A DNA stretch of 64,000 nucleotides from an uncultured Christensenella sp. (lineage in GTDB: Bacteria; Bacillota; Clostridia; Christensenellales; Borkfalkiaceae): assembly GCA_910585685.1 (NCBI GenBank), contig CAJUEO010000007.1, positions 26,027 through 90,026 on the forward strand, given 5' to 3'. This document shows positions 40,789 to 47,752 of this stretch, piece by piece. The notes below the pieces were generated by a model, which worked only from the letters and a program-made list of their open reading frames with translations, was not told the origin of the DNA and searched no databases. How positions within the stretch are numbered: the stretch's first letter is position 1; each line of letters opens with the position of its first letter. The position numbers and the translations under genes were made by a program.

Positions 40789-41426
40789 TGAAAGAGTACA
40801 AAAACGTTTTTGTGTTTGACCATCCGCTTATAAGGCATAAGGTGTCTATATTGCGCGATAAAAACACGGGTATGAAGGAATTTCGCGAACTTATCGAGGA
40901 AATTACAACGATGATGACCTTCGAAAGTATGCGCGACGTCGAGCTTGCGCCCGTGACGGTAGAAACTCCGCTTGAAACAACCGTTGAGTATCGCGTCCCC
41001 GAAGAGAGCGTGGCAGTCGTGCCCATTCTTCGCGCAGGGCTGGGTATGGTAAACGGTGTGCACAAGGTTTTCCCGACGGCTCGGGTGGGGCATATAGGTA
41101 TGTACCGCAACGAAGAAACTTTGGAACCGCAGGAGTACTATTGCAAACTTCCCGACGGCATAGAAAAAAAGACCGTGTTTCTTGTAGACCCTATGCTTGC
41201 AACGGGCGGTTCGGCTTGCGACGCGCTTGCGGCGCTCAAAAAACGCGGCTGTAAAAAAATTAAGTTTATGGCTATTATTGCCGCGCCAGAGGGCGTTGAA
41301 AAGGTGGCTTGCACCCACCCCGACGTTCCCGTTTATGTTTCCACGCTGGACAGATGCCTGAACGAAAACGGTTATATTCTGCCCGGACTCGGTGACGCCG
41401 GGGACAGGCTTTTCGGCACTAAATAA
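40788..41426 (+). CDS. upp: Uracil phosphoribosyltransferase
   Basis: 212 residues. Makes UMP from uracil and PRPP. The PRPP-binding segment VFLVDPMLATGGSACDAL is near 128-145, with the family start KNVFVFDHPLIRHKVSILRDKNTG and the uracil-binding C-terminal ENGYILPGLGDAGDRLFGT. GGAGGA precedes ATG 40788, which overlaps the uraA stop. Length and motifs are complete. Confidence 0.97.
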   Translation: MKEYKNVFVFDHPLIRHKVSILRDKNTGMKEFRELIEEITTMMTFESMRDVELAPVTVETPLETTVEYRVPEESVAVVPILRAGLGMVNGVHKVFPTARVGHIGMYRNEETLEPQEYYCKLPDGIEKKTVFLVDPMLATGGSACDALAALKKRGCKKIKFMAIIAAPEGVEKVACTHPDVPVYVSTLDRCLNENGYILPGLGDAGDRLFGTK

Positions 41427-41451
41427 GATAAATTTGTTGCGAGGAAAAACT

Positions 41452-42654
41452 ATGATTGAAATTTCAAAGAGAATATCCACAATTGCGCCGTCGATGACGC
41501 TTGCCGTGTCTGCCAAGGCAAACGAGCTTAAAGCCGCAGGAATAAAAGTTATAAACTTCGGCGTCGGCGAGCCCGACTTCAATACACCCGAACATATCTG
41601 TCAGGCGGCTAAGGACGCGCTCGACAAGGGCTATACCAGGTACGTTGCGGCGTCGGGTCTGCCTGCGTTGAAAAAGAGCATCGTCAAAAAATTCAAAACC
41701 GACAATAATCTCGACTACGACCCCTCGCAGATAATAATTTCCAACGGCGCAAAGCACTCTATATTCAACGCGATATTCGCGACAATCAATCCCGGAGACG
41801 AGGTGCTTATCCCCAAACCCTATTGGTTGACTTATCCCGAGGTGGTAAAAAGCTGCGGCGGCATTCCCGAGTATATCTATGCAACGCCCCGTCACGGCTA
41901 CAAAATAACGGCGGCGCAGGTGGAGGCGGCTATCCGTCCGCAAACTAAAATGCTTATTTTCAACAGCCCCTGCAACCCCACGGGCGCGGTGTATACCGAA
42001 AAGGAGATACGCGCCATTTCCGAGGTGTGCGTCGAGCACAATATCGTAGTGCTTGCCGACGAAATTTACGAAAAGCTTATCTACGGCGGAGAAACGCACT
42101 TTTCAATAGCGCAGTGTTCCCCCGAAATGAAGGATTTGACTATAATTATAAACGGCGTTTCTAAGAGCTATGCCATGACGGGCTGGCGCTTGGGCTATCT
42201 CGCTTGCCCTGCAAACGTAGCCAAGGCAATCTCTTCCTTCCAGAGCCATTCCACGTCCAACGTAAACACAATGACTCAGTACGCCGCCATTGCCGCACTC
42301 GAGGGAGGAAACGAAAAGATGAACGAAATGGTAAAGGTTTTCGGGCAAAGACGGCAAAAGATGCTTGCAAAGCTCGACGAAATGAAGAGCTTGGGGCTGG
42401 ACTATGTTTCTCCTCACGGTGCGTTTTACGTTATGCTGCTGTGCGACAACCTCTACGGCAAAAATTACAAGGGGGAGAAAATTCACGGCAGTATGGACGT
42501 TGCAAATCTTTTGCTTGTACATAAAAACGTTGCAATAACCCCCGGCGTGTGCTTCGGTGACGACGACGCGGTCAGGCTTTCATACGCGCTGTCCACGGCG
42601 GATATGCTCGACGGTTTGGAGCGCATTGCCGAGTTCGCAAGAGAGTGCTATTAA
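41452..42654 (+). CDS. Class I aspartate aminotransferase (AspC/AspB type)
   Basis: 400-residue PLP enzyme. MIEISKRISTIAPSMTLAVSAKA at the start, VGEPDF near 39, NSPCNPTGAVY near 169-179, and the PLP lysine in GVSKSYAMTGWRLGY near 236. A bacterial subgroup Iγ aspartate/prephenate aminotransferase is likely, transferring amino groups between aspartate or aromatic amino acids and 2-oxoglutarate. ATG 41452 is chosen because GAGGA lies upstream; an in-frame ATG at 41392 is inside upp. Not part of a clear operon. Confidence 0.94.
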   Translation: MIEISKRISTIAPSMTLAVSAKANELKAAGIKVINFGVGEPDFNTPEHICQAAKDALDKGYTRYVAASGLPALKKSIVKKFKTDNNLDYDPSQIIISNGAKHSIFNAIFATINPGDEVLIPKPYWLTYPEVVKSCGGIPEYIYATPRHGYKITAAQVEAAIRPQTKMLIFNSPCNPTGAVYTEKEIRAISEVCVEHNIVVLADEIYEKLIYGGETHFSIAQCSPEMKDLTIIINGVSKSYAMTGWRLGYLACPANVAKAISSFQSHSTSNVNTMTQYAAIAALEGGNEKMNEMVKVFGQRRQKMLAKLDEMKSLGLDYVSPHGAFYVMLLCDNLYGKNYKGEKIHGSMDVANLLLVHKNVAITPGVCFGDDDAVRLSYALSTADMLDGLERIAEFARECY

Positions 42655-42744
42655 AAAATTTTTATGAAATTTTATAAAATATATTGAAATTCTTCTTTAT
42701 AAATGTTAATATATATATAACCAGAAATATTAAGGAGATTTTCT

Positions 42745-43152
42745 ATGATAAAGTTAATTTACGGACCTAAGGGCACGGGCAAGACTAAAAGACTTATTGC
42801 CGACGCTAACGAAAATGCTAAAGATGCAAAGGGTTTAAGCGTATTTATTACCGACAACAAGAGGTGTATGTACGACATTGCGCGCAATATCCGTTTTATC
42901 GACGTTGCGGACTGGGCTGTTGCCGGAGAAGACGCGCTGTGCGGCTTTATCAAGGGAGTTGCCGCTTGCAACAGCGACCACGAATATATCTATATCGACG
43001 GTATTGCCCGTATTTCGGGAAAAGACGTAAAGGACTTGGCTGCTATGTTCTATATGCTCGATAAAATAGCCGGCGAAAACGATATTACAATTTACGTTAC
43101 GTTCAGTTGTGAAGAGTCCGAGCTTCCCGATTTCGTAAAAAAATATCTTTAA
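42745..43152 (+). CDS. Small P-loop ATPase of unknown role
   Basis: 135 residues. Walker A GPKGTGKTKR is at 7-16, and a hydrophobic YIYIDGIARISGKD stretch near 80-93 may be Walker B. It lacks the extra domains of thymidine kinase or AAA proteins; the size and shape recall stand-alone RecA-like NTPases. No partner gene is adjacent. AAGGAG precedes ATG 42745 and a terminator follows, so it is a single-gene unit. Function unknown. Confidence 0.72.
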   Translation: MIKLIYGPKGTGKTKRLIADANENAKDAKGLSVFITDNKRCMYDIARNIRFIDVADWAVAGEDALCGFIKGVAACNSDHEYIYIDGIARISGKDVKDLAAMFYMLDKIAGENDITIYVTFSCEESELPDFVKKYL

Positions 43153-43181
43153 TGCGATAAAACCTGTTTTTTCGGCTAACG

Positions 43182-43214
43182 CGGCAACACGTTTTTTTCG
43201 TGTTGCCGTTTTTT
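43182..43214 (+). terminator. Terminator after the small P-loop gene
   Basis: 10-bp stem CGGCAACACG/CGTGTTGCCG (43182-43191, 43199-43208), loop of seven T, then a T run. Confidence 0.9.
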
Positions 43215-43227
43215 AAAATAAGTTACA

Positions 43228-43251
43228 GCGAAGATAGCGCGCTATCTTCGC
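43228..43251. repeat. Perfect 24-bp palindrome upstream of threonine synthase
   Basis: Each 12-nt half (GCGAAGATAGCG and its complement) is exact with no spacer. It lies 23 nt before the thrC ATG, so it could be an operator or an mRNA hairpin near the ribosome site. Confidence 0.8.
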
Positions 43252-43274
43252 AACATAAATTTTTTGGAGTTTTT

Positions 43275-44759
43275 ATGAAGTTTGTAAGTACGAGAGGCGG
43301 AGCTGAAAAAGTTTCCGCGTCGCGCGCAATAGTTATGGGGCTTGCCTCGAACGGCGGACTTTTCGTCCCCGAAAAGTTCCCTCAGGTTTCTTTGAGCGAG
43401 CTTGAAGGAATGATTGAAATGGACTATCCCGAGCGCGCAGCCGAAATACTTTCAAAATATCTTACCGACTATGACAGAGAGGGGCTTTTGTCGGCTTGTA
43501 AGGCGGCATACGCCAAGTTTGACGGTGACCCTGCCCCCCTTGTGCGTCTGGACGACGGCGTGTTTATTCTCGAACTCTGGCACGGGCCTACCTGCGCGTT
43601 CAAGGATATGGCGCTCACGCTATTGCCATATCTTTTGCGTAAGGGCTGCGATTTGTGCGGAATTAAAGAGGAAATTTTAATTCTCGTCGCAACGTCGGGG
43701 GACACGGGTAAAGCCGCGCTTGAAGGGTTCAAGGACGCGGACGGCGTTAAAATTATGGTATTTTACCCCTCGGACGGCGTTTCAAAGATGCAAAAGCTGC
43801 AAATGTGCACGCAGGAAGGCGGTAACGTAAACGTCGTGGCGGTAAAGGGCAATTTCGACGACTGCCAGACCGCCGTAAAGGAAATTTTTGCAAGCGCGGA
43901 TTGCGTGGAAAAGCTTAAAGAGCACAACATAGCGCTGTCCTCTGCCAATTCTATAAACTTCGGCAGGCTCGCGCCGCAGATAGCGTACTATTTTTCGGCA
44001 TATCTCGACCTCGTTTCCTCCGAACAGATAGCGATGGGGGAAGAGATAGATTTTACCGTACCTACGGGCAATTTCGGCAACATTCTTGCCGCGTACTACG
44101 CAAAGAGAATGGGGTTGCCTATAAGGCGGCTGCACTGCGCCTCCAACGAAAACAAGATACTTACCGACTTTTTGGAAACGGGCGTTTACGACACCCGTCG
44201 CGAGTTCTATAAAACTACTTCTCCGTCAATGGATATACTCGTTTCGTCCAACCTCGAGCGGCTTATTTTCGAGGTTTCGGGCAGAAATTCAAAGCTGTGC
44301 GCAAAGCGTATGGAAGATTTGAAAAAGCTTGGCAGATACGAAATTACGGCAGAGGAGCTTGCGGAAATAAAGCAAACCTTCGACGGCGGCTATGCCGACG
44401 AGGAAACGGCGGTAGAGGCTATGTACGACGTGTTTGTAGACGTCGGCTACACTATGGATACGCACACGGGCTGTGCAATGAAGGTTGCCGTAGATTGGTT
44501 TGAAAAGAACAAAAAAGACGAAACGAATATGGTTGTCGTATCGACGGCAAACCCCTATAAGTTCCCTCAGGACGTGCTTTATGCCGTCACGGGCAACGAC
44601 GTGAAGGACAGCTTCAAGGGTATCAAGCGCCTGCACGCGGCAACGGCTATGGCTGTGCCCAAGTGCCTTTCTTCTCTGAAAGACAAGACGCCGCGCTTCA
44701 CCCGTACCGCCGACGCGAAAAAACTATTTGAAGAAATTTTGGAATTTATAAAAAAATAA
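43275..44759 (+). CDS. thrC: Threonine synthase
   Basis: 494-residue PLP enzyme converting O-phosphohomoserine to threonine. Long-form family start MKFVSTRGGAEKVSASRAIVMGLASNGGLFVPE, PLP lysine in GPTCAFKDMAL near 107-117, and the phosphate loop VATSGDTGKAALEGF near 140. TTGGAG precedes ATG 43275; the in-frame upstream ATG is inside the palindromic leader. hom and thrB are not in this window. Confidence 0.96.
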   Translation: MKFVSTRGGAEKVSASRAIVMGLASNGGLFVPEKFPQVSLSELEGMIEMDYPERAAEILSKYLTDYDREGLLSACKAAYAKFDGDPAPLVRLDDGVFILELWHGPTCAFKDMALTLLPYLLRKGCDLCGIKEEILILVATSGDTGKAALEGFKDADGVKIMVFYPSDGVSKMQKLQMCTQEGGNVNVVAVKGNFDDCQTAVKEIFASADCVEKLKEHNIALSSANSINFGRLAPQIAYYFSAYLDLVSSEQIAMGEEIDFTVPTGNFGNILAAYYAKRMGLPIRRLHCASNENKILTDFLETGVYDTRREFYKTTSPSMDILVSSNLERLIFEVSGRNSKLCAKRMEDLKKLGRYEITAEELAEIKQTFDGGYADEETAVEAMYDVFVDVGYTMDTHTGCAMKVAVDWFEKNKKDETNMVVVSTANPYKFPQDVLYAVTGNDVKDSFKGIKRLHAATAMAVPKCLSSLKDKTPRFTRTADAKKLFEEILEFIKK

Positions 44760-44768
44760 GGAGTAGAA

Positions 44769-45305
44769 ATGGCTAATTTTTGTCCCAACTGCGGTTCTGC
44801 CGTAAATCAGACGGACACTTTTTGTCCTACCTGCGGCTCGGCAATAGCGAGCTCTACGCCGGGTTTGCCCACGGGCGTTCCCATAAACACGCCGCAGCCC
44901 ACCCAGCAATATTATCAACCTGCGCCGCCCGTTCAGTCAACGGCGTCGAATATTTTGGGTACGCTTGTTGCGGTAAATCTCATAAACGGACTTACGCGCC
45001 AGCTCTATTATTACGGCGGCAGATACTATCTCGACCCCTATTGCAGAAATCCGTTTTTGCAAATGGGTATGATTGTCGGCAGACATAGGCGCATATACAG
45101 GCGTCATCCTATCATGCCACCGCCGCCCCCTCCTTTGCACAGACCTCACCGCCCTGCGCCGCCGCCCCCTCCGCCTATCTCGGGCGCGTTTAATCGCAGA
45201 CCCGGACCAAGACCGGGCGGTCCTATGGGCCCCAGACCCGGCGGTCTCGGCGGACCCAGACCTCGCGGACCCCGTCCCGGCGGCCCGAGAGGAGGACATA
45301 GATGA
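44769..45305 (+). CDS. Zinc-ribbon protein with Pro/Arg/Gly-rich tail
   Basis: 178 residues. Two zinc-binding knuckles at the start (CPNCGSAVNQTDTFCPTCGSA) form one ribbon. A short hydrophobic region near 55-70 (NILGTLVAVNLINGL) is followed by a Tyr/Arg-rich stretch and a long low-complexity Pro/Gly/Arg tail. Such proteins are common and uncharacterised; membrane or RNA association is possible. The stop overlaps the next small gene by 4 nt (ATGA), so they are coupled. Confidence 0.78.
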   Translation: MANFCPNCGSAVNQTDTFCPTCGSAIASSTPGLPTGVPINTPQPTQQYYQPAPPVQSTASNILGTLVAVNLINGLTRQLYYYGGRYYLDPYCRNPFLQMGMIVGRHRRIYRRHPIMPPPPPPLHRPHRPAPPPPPPISGAFNRRPGPRPGGPMGPRPGGLGGPRPRGPRPGGPRGGHR

Positions 45306-45466
45306 CAATTCATCACGATAAGCTCGCTTACGGCAAGCTTGCTTCTTTAAGCGAGGAGCTTTCCGAAGAGAAGCTTTTACAGATGCTTAAAGAGCTTGAC
45401 GACGACAACGAAAACGAGCAAGACAAAAAAGAAAATAACGAAAGTGCAAAAAAACTTCCCCGTTGA
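45302..45466 (+). CDS. Small acidic protein, coupled to the zinc-ribbon gene
   Basis: 54 residues: MTIHHDKLAYGKLASLSEEL, then a Glu/Asp/Asn-rich part ending KKLPR. It starts inside the stop of the zinc-ribbon gene, with GAGAGGAGG 3-5 nt upstream. Its stop lies in the loop of the terminator hairpin. The acidic protein may pair with the very basic tail of its neighbour; that is inference. No family recognised. Confidence 0.72.
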   Translation: MTIHHDKLAYGKLASLSEELSEEKLLQMLKELDDDNENEQDKKENNESAKKLPR

Positions 45467-45478
45467 GGGAAGTTTTTT
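45449..45478 (+). terminator. Terminator enclosing the stop of the small acidic gene
   Basis: Perfect 12-bp stem (45449-45460 with 45467-45478), loop CGTTGA containing the stop codon, with T run. Confidence 0.92.
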
Positions 45479-45489
45479 GTTTGCCCCTA

Positions 45490-45543
45490 TTGACAAAATA
45501 TAAATTTTATAATATAATTAATTTGATATCATTGTGATATCAA
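45490..45543 (+). promoter_or_regulatory. Promoter and operator palindrome of the SPFH operon
   Basis: TTGACA (45490-45495) and TATAAT (45513-45518), spacing 17. Just downstream, at the transcription start, two perfect half-sites TTGATATCA and TGATATCAA flank TTG (45523-45543). A repressor bound there would block initiation. Confidence 0.85.
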
Positions 45544-45564
45544 TAAATTTGAAGAGGTATGGTT

Positions 45565-46488
45565 ATGAACAGCAACATTACGGAAAGAGAAGTAAAGAGC
45601 AGAAGCGGTTGGCTTATGCTTGCGGTGAGCATTTTGTCGATAATTGTCGGAATAGCGGTAATGGTTTACGGCTTTGTTATTTCCGAAGAAATACCGATGC
45701 TTACGCTTATACTTAGTTTACTTGGCATTTTGATTTTTTTGGTCGGAATAATTTGCCTTAAAGGTCTGAGGGTGCTTGCTCCCAACGAGGGCATAGTGCT
45801 TACATTATTCGGAAAGTATTACGGCACGTTAAAAAAGGACGGTTTTTTCTTTGTAAACCCTTTCTGCTCGGTTGAAAATCCGGCTTCGGGCAGGTACAAC
45901 AAGAAAATTTCGTTAAAAGCTATGACTTTGAACAACGACAAACAAAAGGTAAACGACGAGGACGGAAATCCCATTGAAATAAGCGTTGTAGTCATTTGGC
46001 GCATTGCCGACACGGCAAGGGCGGTTTTTGCGGTAGACAACTATCTCAATTTCATTTCCACGCAGTGCGACAGCGCGATACGTCAGGTTGCAAGGCAGTA
46101 TCCCTACGACGTGAGCGATAACGGTGATGAAAAGTCGCTTCGCGGTTCCTCGCAGGAGATTGCGGACGTATTGAAGGCGGAACTGCAAAACCGCGTGAAT
46201 ATGGCAGGCATCGAAATTATGGACGCGCGTATAAACAACCTTGCTTACGCGCCCGAAATTGCGGCGGCAATGCTTCAAAGACAGCAGGCTGCAGCTATAA
46301 TTGCGGCAAGGCAAAAGATAGTGGACGGCGCGGTTTCTATGGTGGATATGGCGCTTAAAAAGCTTTCCGACAACAACATTGTCGAGCTTGACGACGAAAG
46401 AAAGGCGCAAATGGTTTCAAATCTGTTGGTTGTACTGTGCGGTAACCGCGACGCTCAGCCCATAGTCAACAGCGGTTCGCTGTATTGA
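45565..46488 (+). CDS. SPFH/Band-7 domain membrane protein
   Basis: 307 residues. Two N-terminal hydrophobic helices (about 14-36 and 41-62) anchor it, then an SPFH domain (about 68-260: LRVLAPNEGIVLTLFGKYYGTLKKDG, WRIADTARAVFAVDNY, AIRQVARQYPYD, GIEIMDARINNLAYAPEIAAAML). Such proteins organise membrane microdomains. Start ATG 45565 is preferred over 45559 because GAGG is 7 nt away from it. First gene of an operon with an Arc-type regulator and an ATP-grasp enzyme. Confidence 0.9.
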   Translation: MNSNITEREVKSRSGWLMLAVSILSIIVGIAVMVYGFVISEEIPMLTLILSLLGILIFLVGIICLKGLRVLAPNEGIVLTLFGKYYGTLKKDGFFFVNPFCSVENPASGRYNKKISLKAMTLNNDKQKVNDEDGNPIEISVVVIWRIADTARAVFAVDNYLNFISTQCDSAIRQVARQYPYDVSDNGDEKSLRGSSQEIADVLKAELQNRVNMAGIEIMDARINNLAYAPEIAAAMLQRQQAAAIIAARQKIVDGAVSMVDMALKKLSDNNIVELDDERKAQMVSNLLVVLCGNRDAQPIVNSGSLY

Positions 46489-46489
46489 T

Positions 46490-46681
46490 ATGAATGACGG
46501 CAATAAGAAAAAGCAGATACCGCTTCGGGTTTCGGAAAATTTATATGCCGAGCTCGAACGCTGGGCTGCCGATGAATTCCGCTCGGTAAACGGACAGATA
46601 GAGTATATGTTGACCGAGTGCGTGAAAAAACGCAAAAACGGCAAATCGGATAGCTGCAACGGAGATGACGGCGACAAATGA
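46490..46681 (+). CDS. Arc-type ribbon-helix-helix protein
   Basis: 63 residues. KKKQIPLRVSENLYAELERWAADEFRSVNGQIEYMLTECVKKR matches the Arc/MetJ RHH pattern: strand, helix, turn, helix. Binds DNA as a dimer of dimers. ATG 46490 follows the SPFH stop by one nt, and its stop overlaps the ATP-grasp start (ATGA). The palindrome in the operon promoter is a likely autoregulatory operator. Polar tail rich in Asp, Gly and Asn. Confidence 0.88.
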   Translation: MNDGNKKKQIPLRVSENLYAELERWAADEFRSVNGQIEYMLTECVKKRKNGKSDSCNGDDGDK

Positions 46682-47448
46682 AGCGCGGGTTGCTTATATA
46701 CGACAGCGAGGGCGCAAAGCGCAACGTTTGGTTTATAGAGCAGGTTATTGCAAGGGCAAAGGAAAGGGGGCTTGACGTTGAGCTTGTGACTTTGCCCAAG
46801 GCTTGTTTCGAAGCAGCGGACTTTGCAATAGTCCGCGCAATTGCGCCCGAAGTAAACGCAAAGTTAGAGAGCGAGGGCGTAAGGGTATTTAACAACGCGC
46901 TCACCTCAAAAACGGCAAACGACAAATGGCTGACCTATCTGTTATGCAAACGGCTCGGCTTGCCCGTTATGCACACGGAGCTTGTGGGGCAGGTTGAAAA
47001 TGCGAGTTATCCCGTAATCGTAAAGTCGCGCGCAGGTCACGGCGGCAGCGAAGTTTTTTGGGTTGAGGGAGAAGAGGAACTTTTAAACTATCCCAAGCAC
47101 TACATTGCGCAAGAGCCGTGTTCCGAACTCGGCAAAGATATGCGCGTGTACGTTGTCGGCGGCAAAATAGTTTACAGCGTTCTGCGCACTGCAAACTCGG
47201 GGTTTAAAAGTAATTTTTGCCTTGGCGGCAGCGCCAAGCTTGCCGAGCCCGACGAAAATCAAAAAAGATGCGTTTTAAAAATTTGCGACAATCTAAAACC
47301 CGACTTTATAGCCGTTGATTTTATCCGGCATAACGGAGAGTGGGTTGTAAACGAAATAGAGGACGCCGCCGGCGTGAGAATGTTGTATGATTTGAAGGTC
47401 TGCGACTTTGTAAAAGAGTATGTAAATTATATAGCGGAAAAGTTGTAA
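46678..47448 (+). CDS. RimK-like ATP-grasp ligase
   Basis: 256 residues. The ATP-grasp core shows VIVKSRAGHGGSEVFWV near 116-132 (ATP-binding loop), AQEPCSELGKDMRVYVVGG near 146-164, and DFIAVDFIRHNGEWVVNEIEDAAGVRML near 211-238 with the metal ligands (D, E, N). It resembles RimK/tubulin-tyrosine-ligase-like amino-acid or peptide ligases. The substrate is unknown. Co-transcribed with an SPFH protein and an Arc-type regulator. A strong terminator overlaps its end. Confidence 0.86.
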   Translation: MKRGLLIYDSEGAKRNVWFIEQVIARAKERGLDVELVTLPKACFEAADFAIVRAIAPEVNAKLESEGVRVFNNALTSKTANDKWLTYLLCKRLGLPVMHTELVGQVENASYPVIVKSRAGHGGSEVFWVEGEEELLNYPKHYIAQEPCSELGKDMRVYVVGGKIVYSVLRTANSGFKSNFCLGGSAKLAEPDENQKRCVLKICDNLKPDFIAVDFIRHNGEWVVNEIEDAAGVRMLYDLKVCDFVKEYVNYIAEKL

Positions 47449-47492
47449 ACAAGCGAAAGGGGGGCATATATGCCCCCCCCTTTCGCTTGTTT
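47447..47492. terminator. Terminator between the ATP-grasp gene and the small minus-strand gene
   Basis: Long stem of about 20-22 bp from 47447 to 47492 with a two-C bulge. A/T flanks on both sides allow termination in both directions. Confidence 0.88.
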
Positions 47493-47640
47493 AGTCGCTT
47501 TCTTCGTTATAAAGTTCGTGAAATTTTTTTACTTCGTCGGGGTCGAGCGCAACGCGCTGAAACAGTCCCGTACACTCGTTTGCGCAGGCGCATTTTTCGT
47601 ATATGTCTTCAATCATTTTATTTTGTTTACGTTTGCTCAT
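47491..47640 (-). CDS. Small Cys-containing protein
   Basis: 49 residues: MSKRKQNKMIEDIYEKCACA, then NECTGLFQRVALDPDEVKKF and HELYNEESD. Three cysteines form CACxxxC near 17-23. A basic start and an acidic end are kept. No ribosome site is visible. A hairpin GCATACTTTTAGTATGC overlaps the start codon, and CATACT lies exactly 6 nt before the ATG, so it may be a further leaderless gene, but no good -35 is seen. Codon use matches host genes. Family not recognised. Confidence 0.62.
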   Translation of the reverse strand: MSKRKQNKMIEDIYEKCACANECTGLFQRVALDPDEVKKFHELYNEESD

Positions 47641-47716
47641 ACTAAAAGTATGCTTAAAAAATTTTTAAATATACCCGAAAATGCGGCATATTACGGGGTT
47701 AATTTTAATTCAGCTA

Positions 47717-47746
47717 TTGCATTGTGTACCTCGGGTGTGGTATAAT
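47717..47746 (+). promoter_or_regulatory. Promoter of glpK, leaderless arrangement
   Basis: TTGCAT (47717-47722) and TATAAT (47741-47746), spacing 18, then 6 nt to the ATG at 47753. Confidence 0.78.
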
Positions 47747-47752
47747 GGCTGT

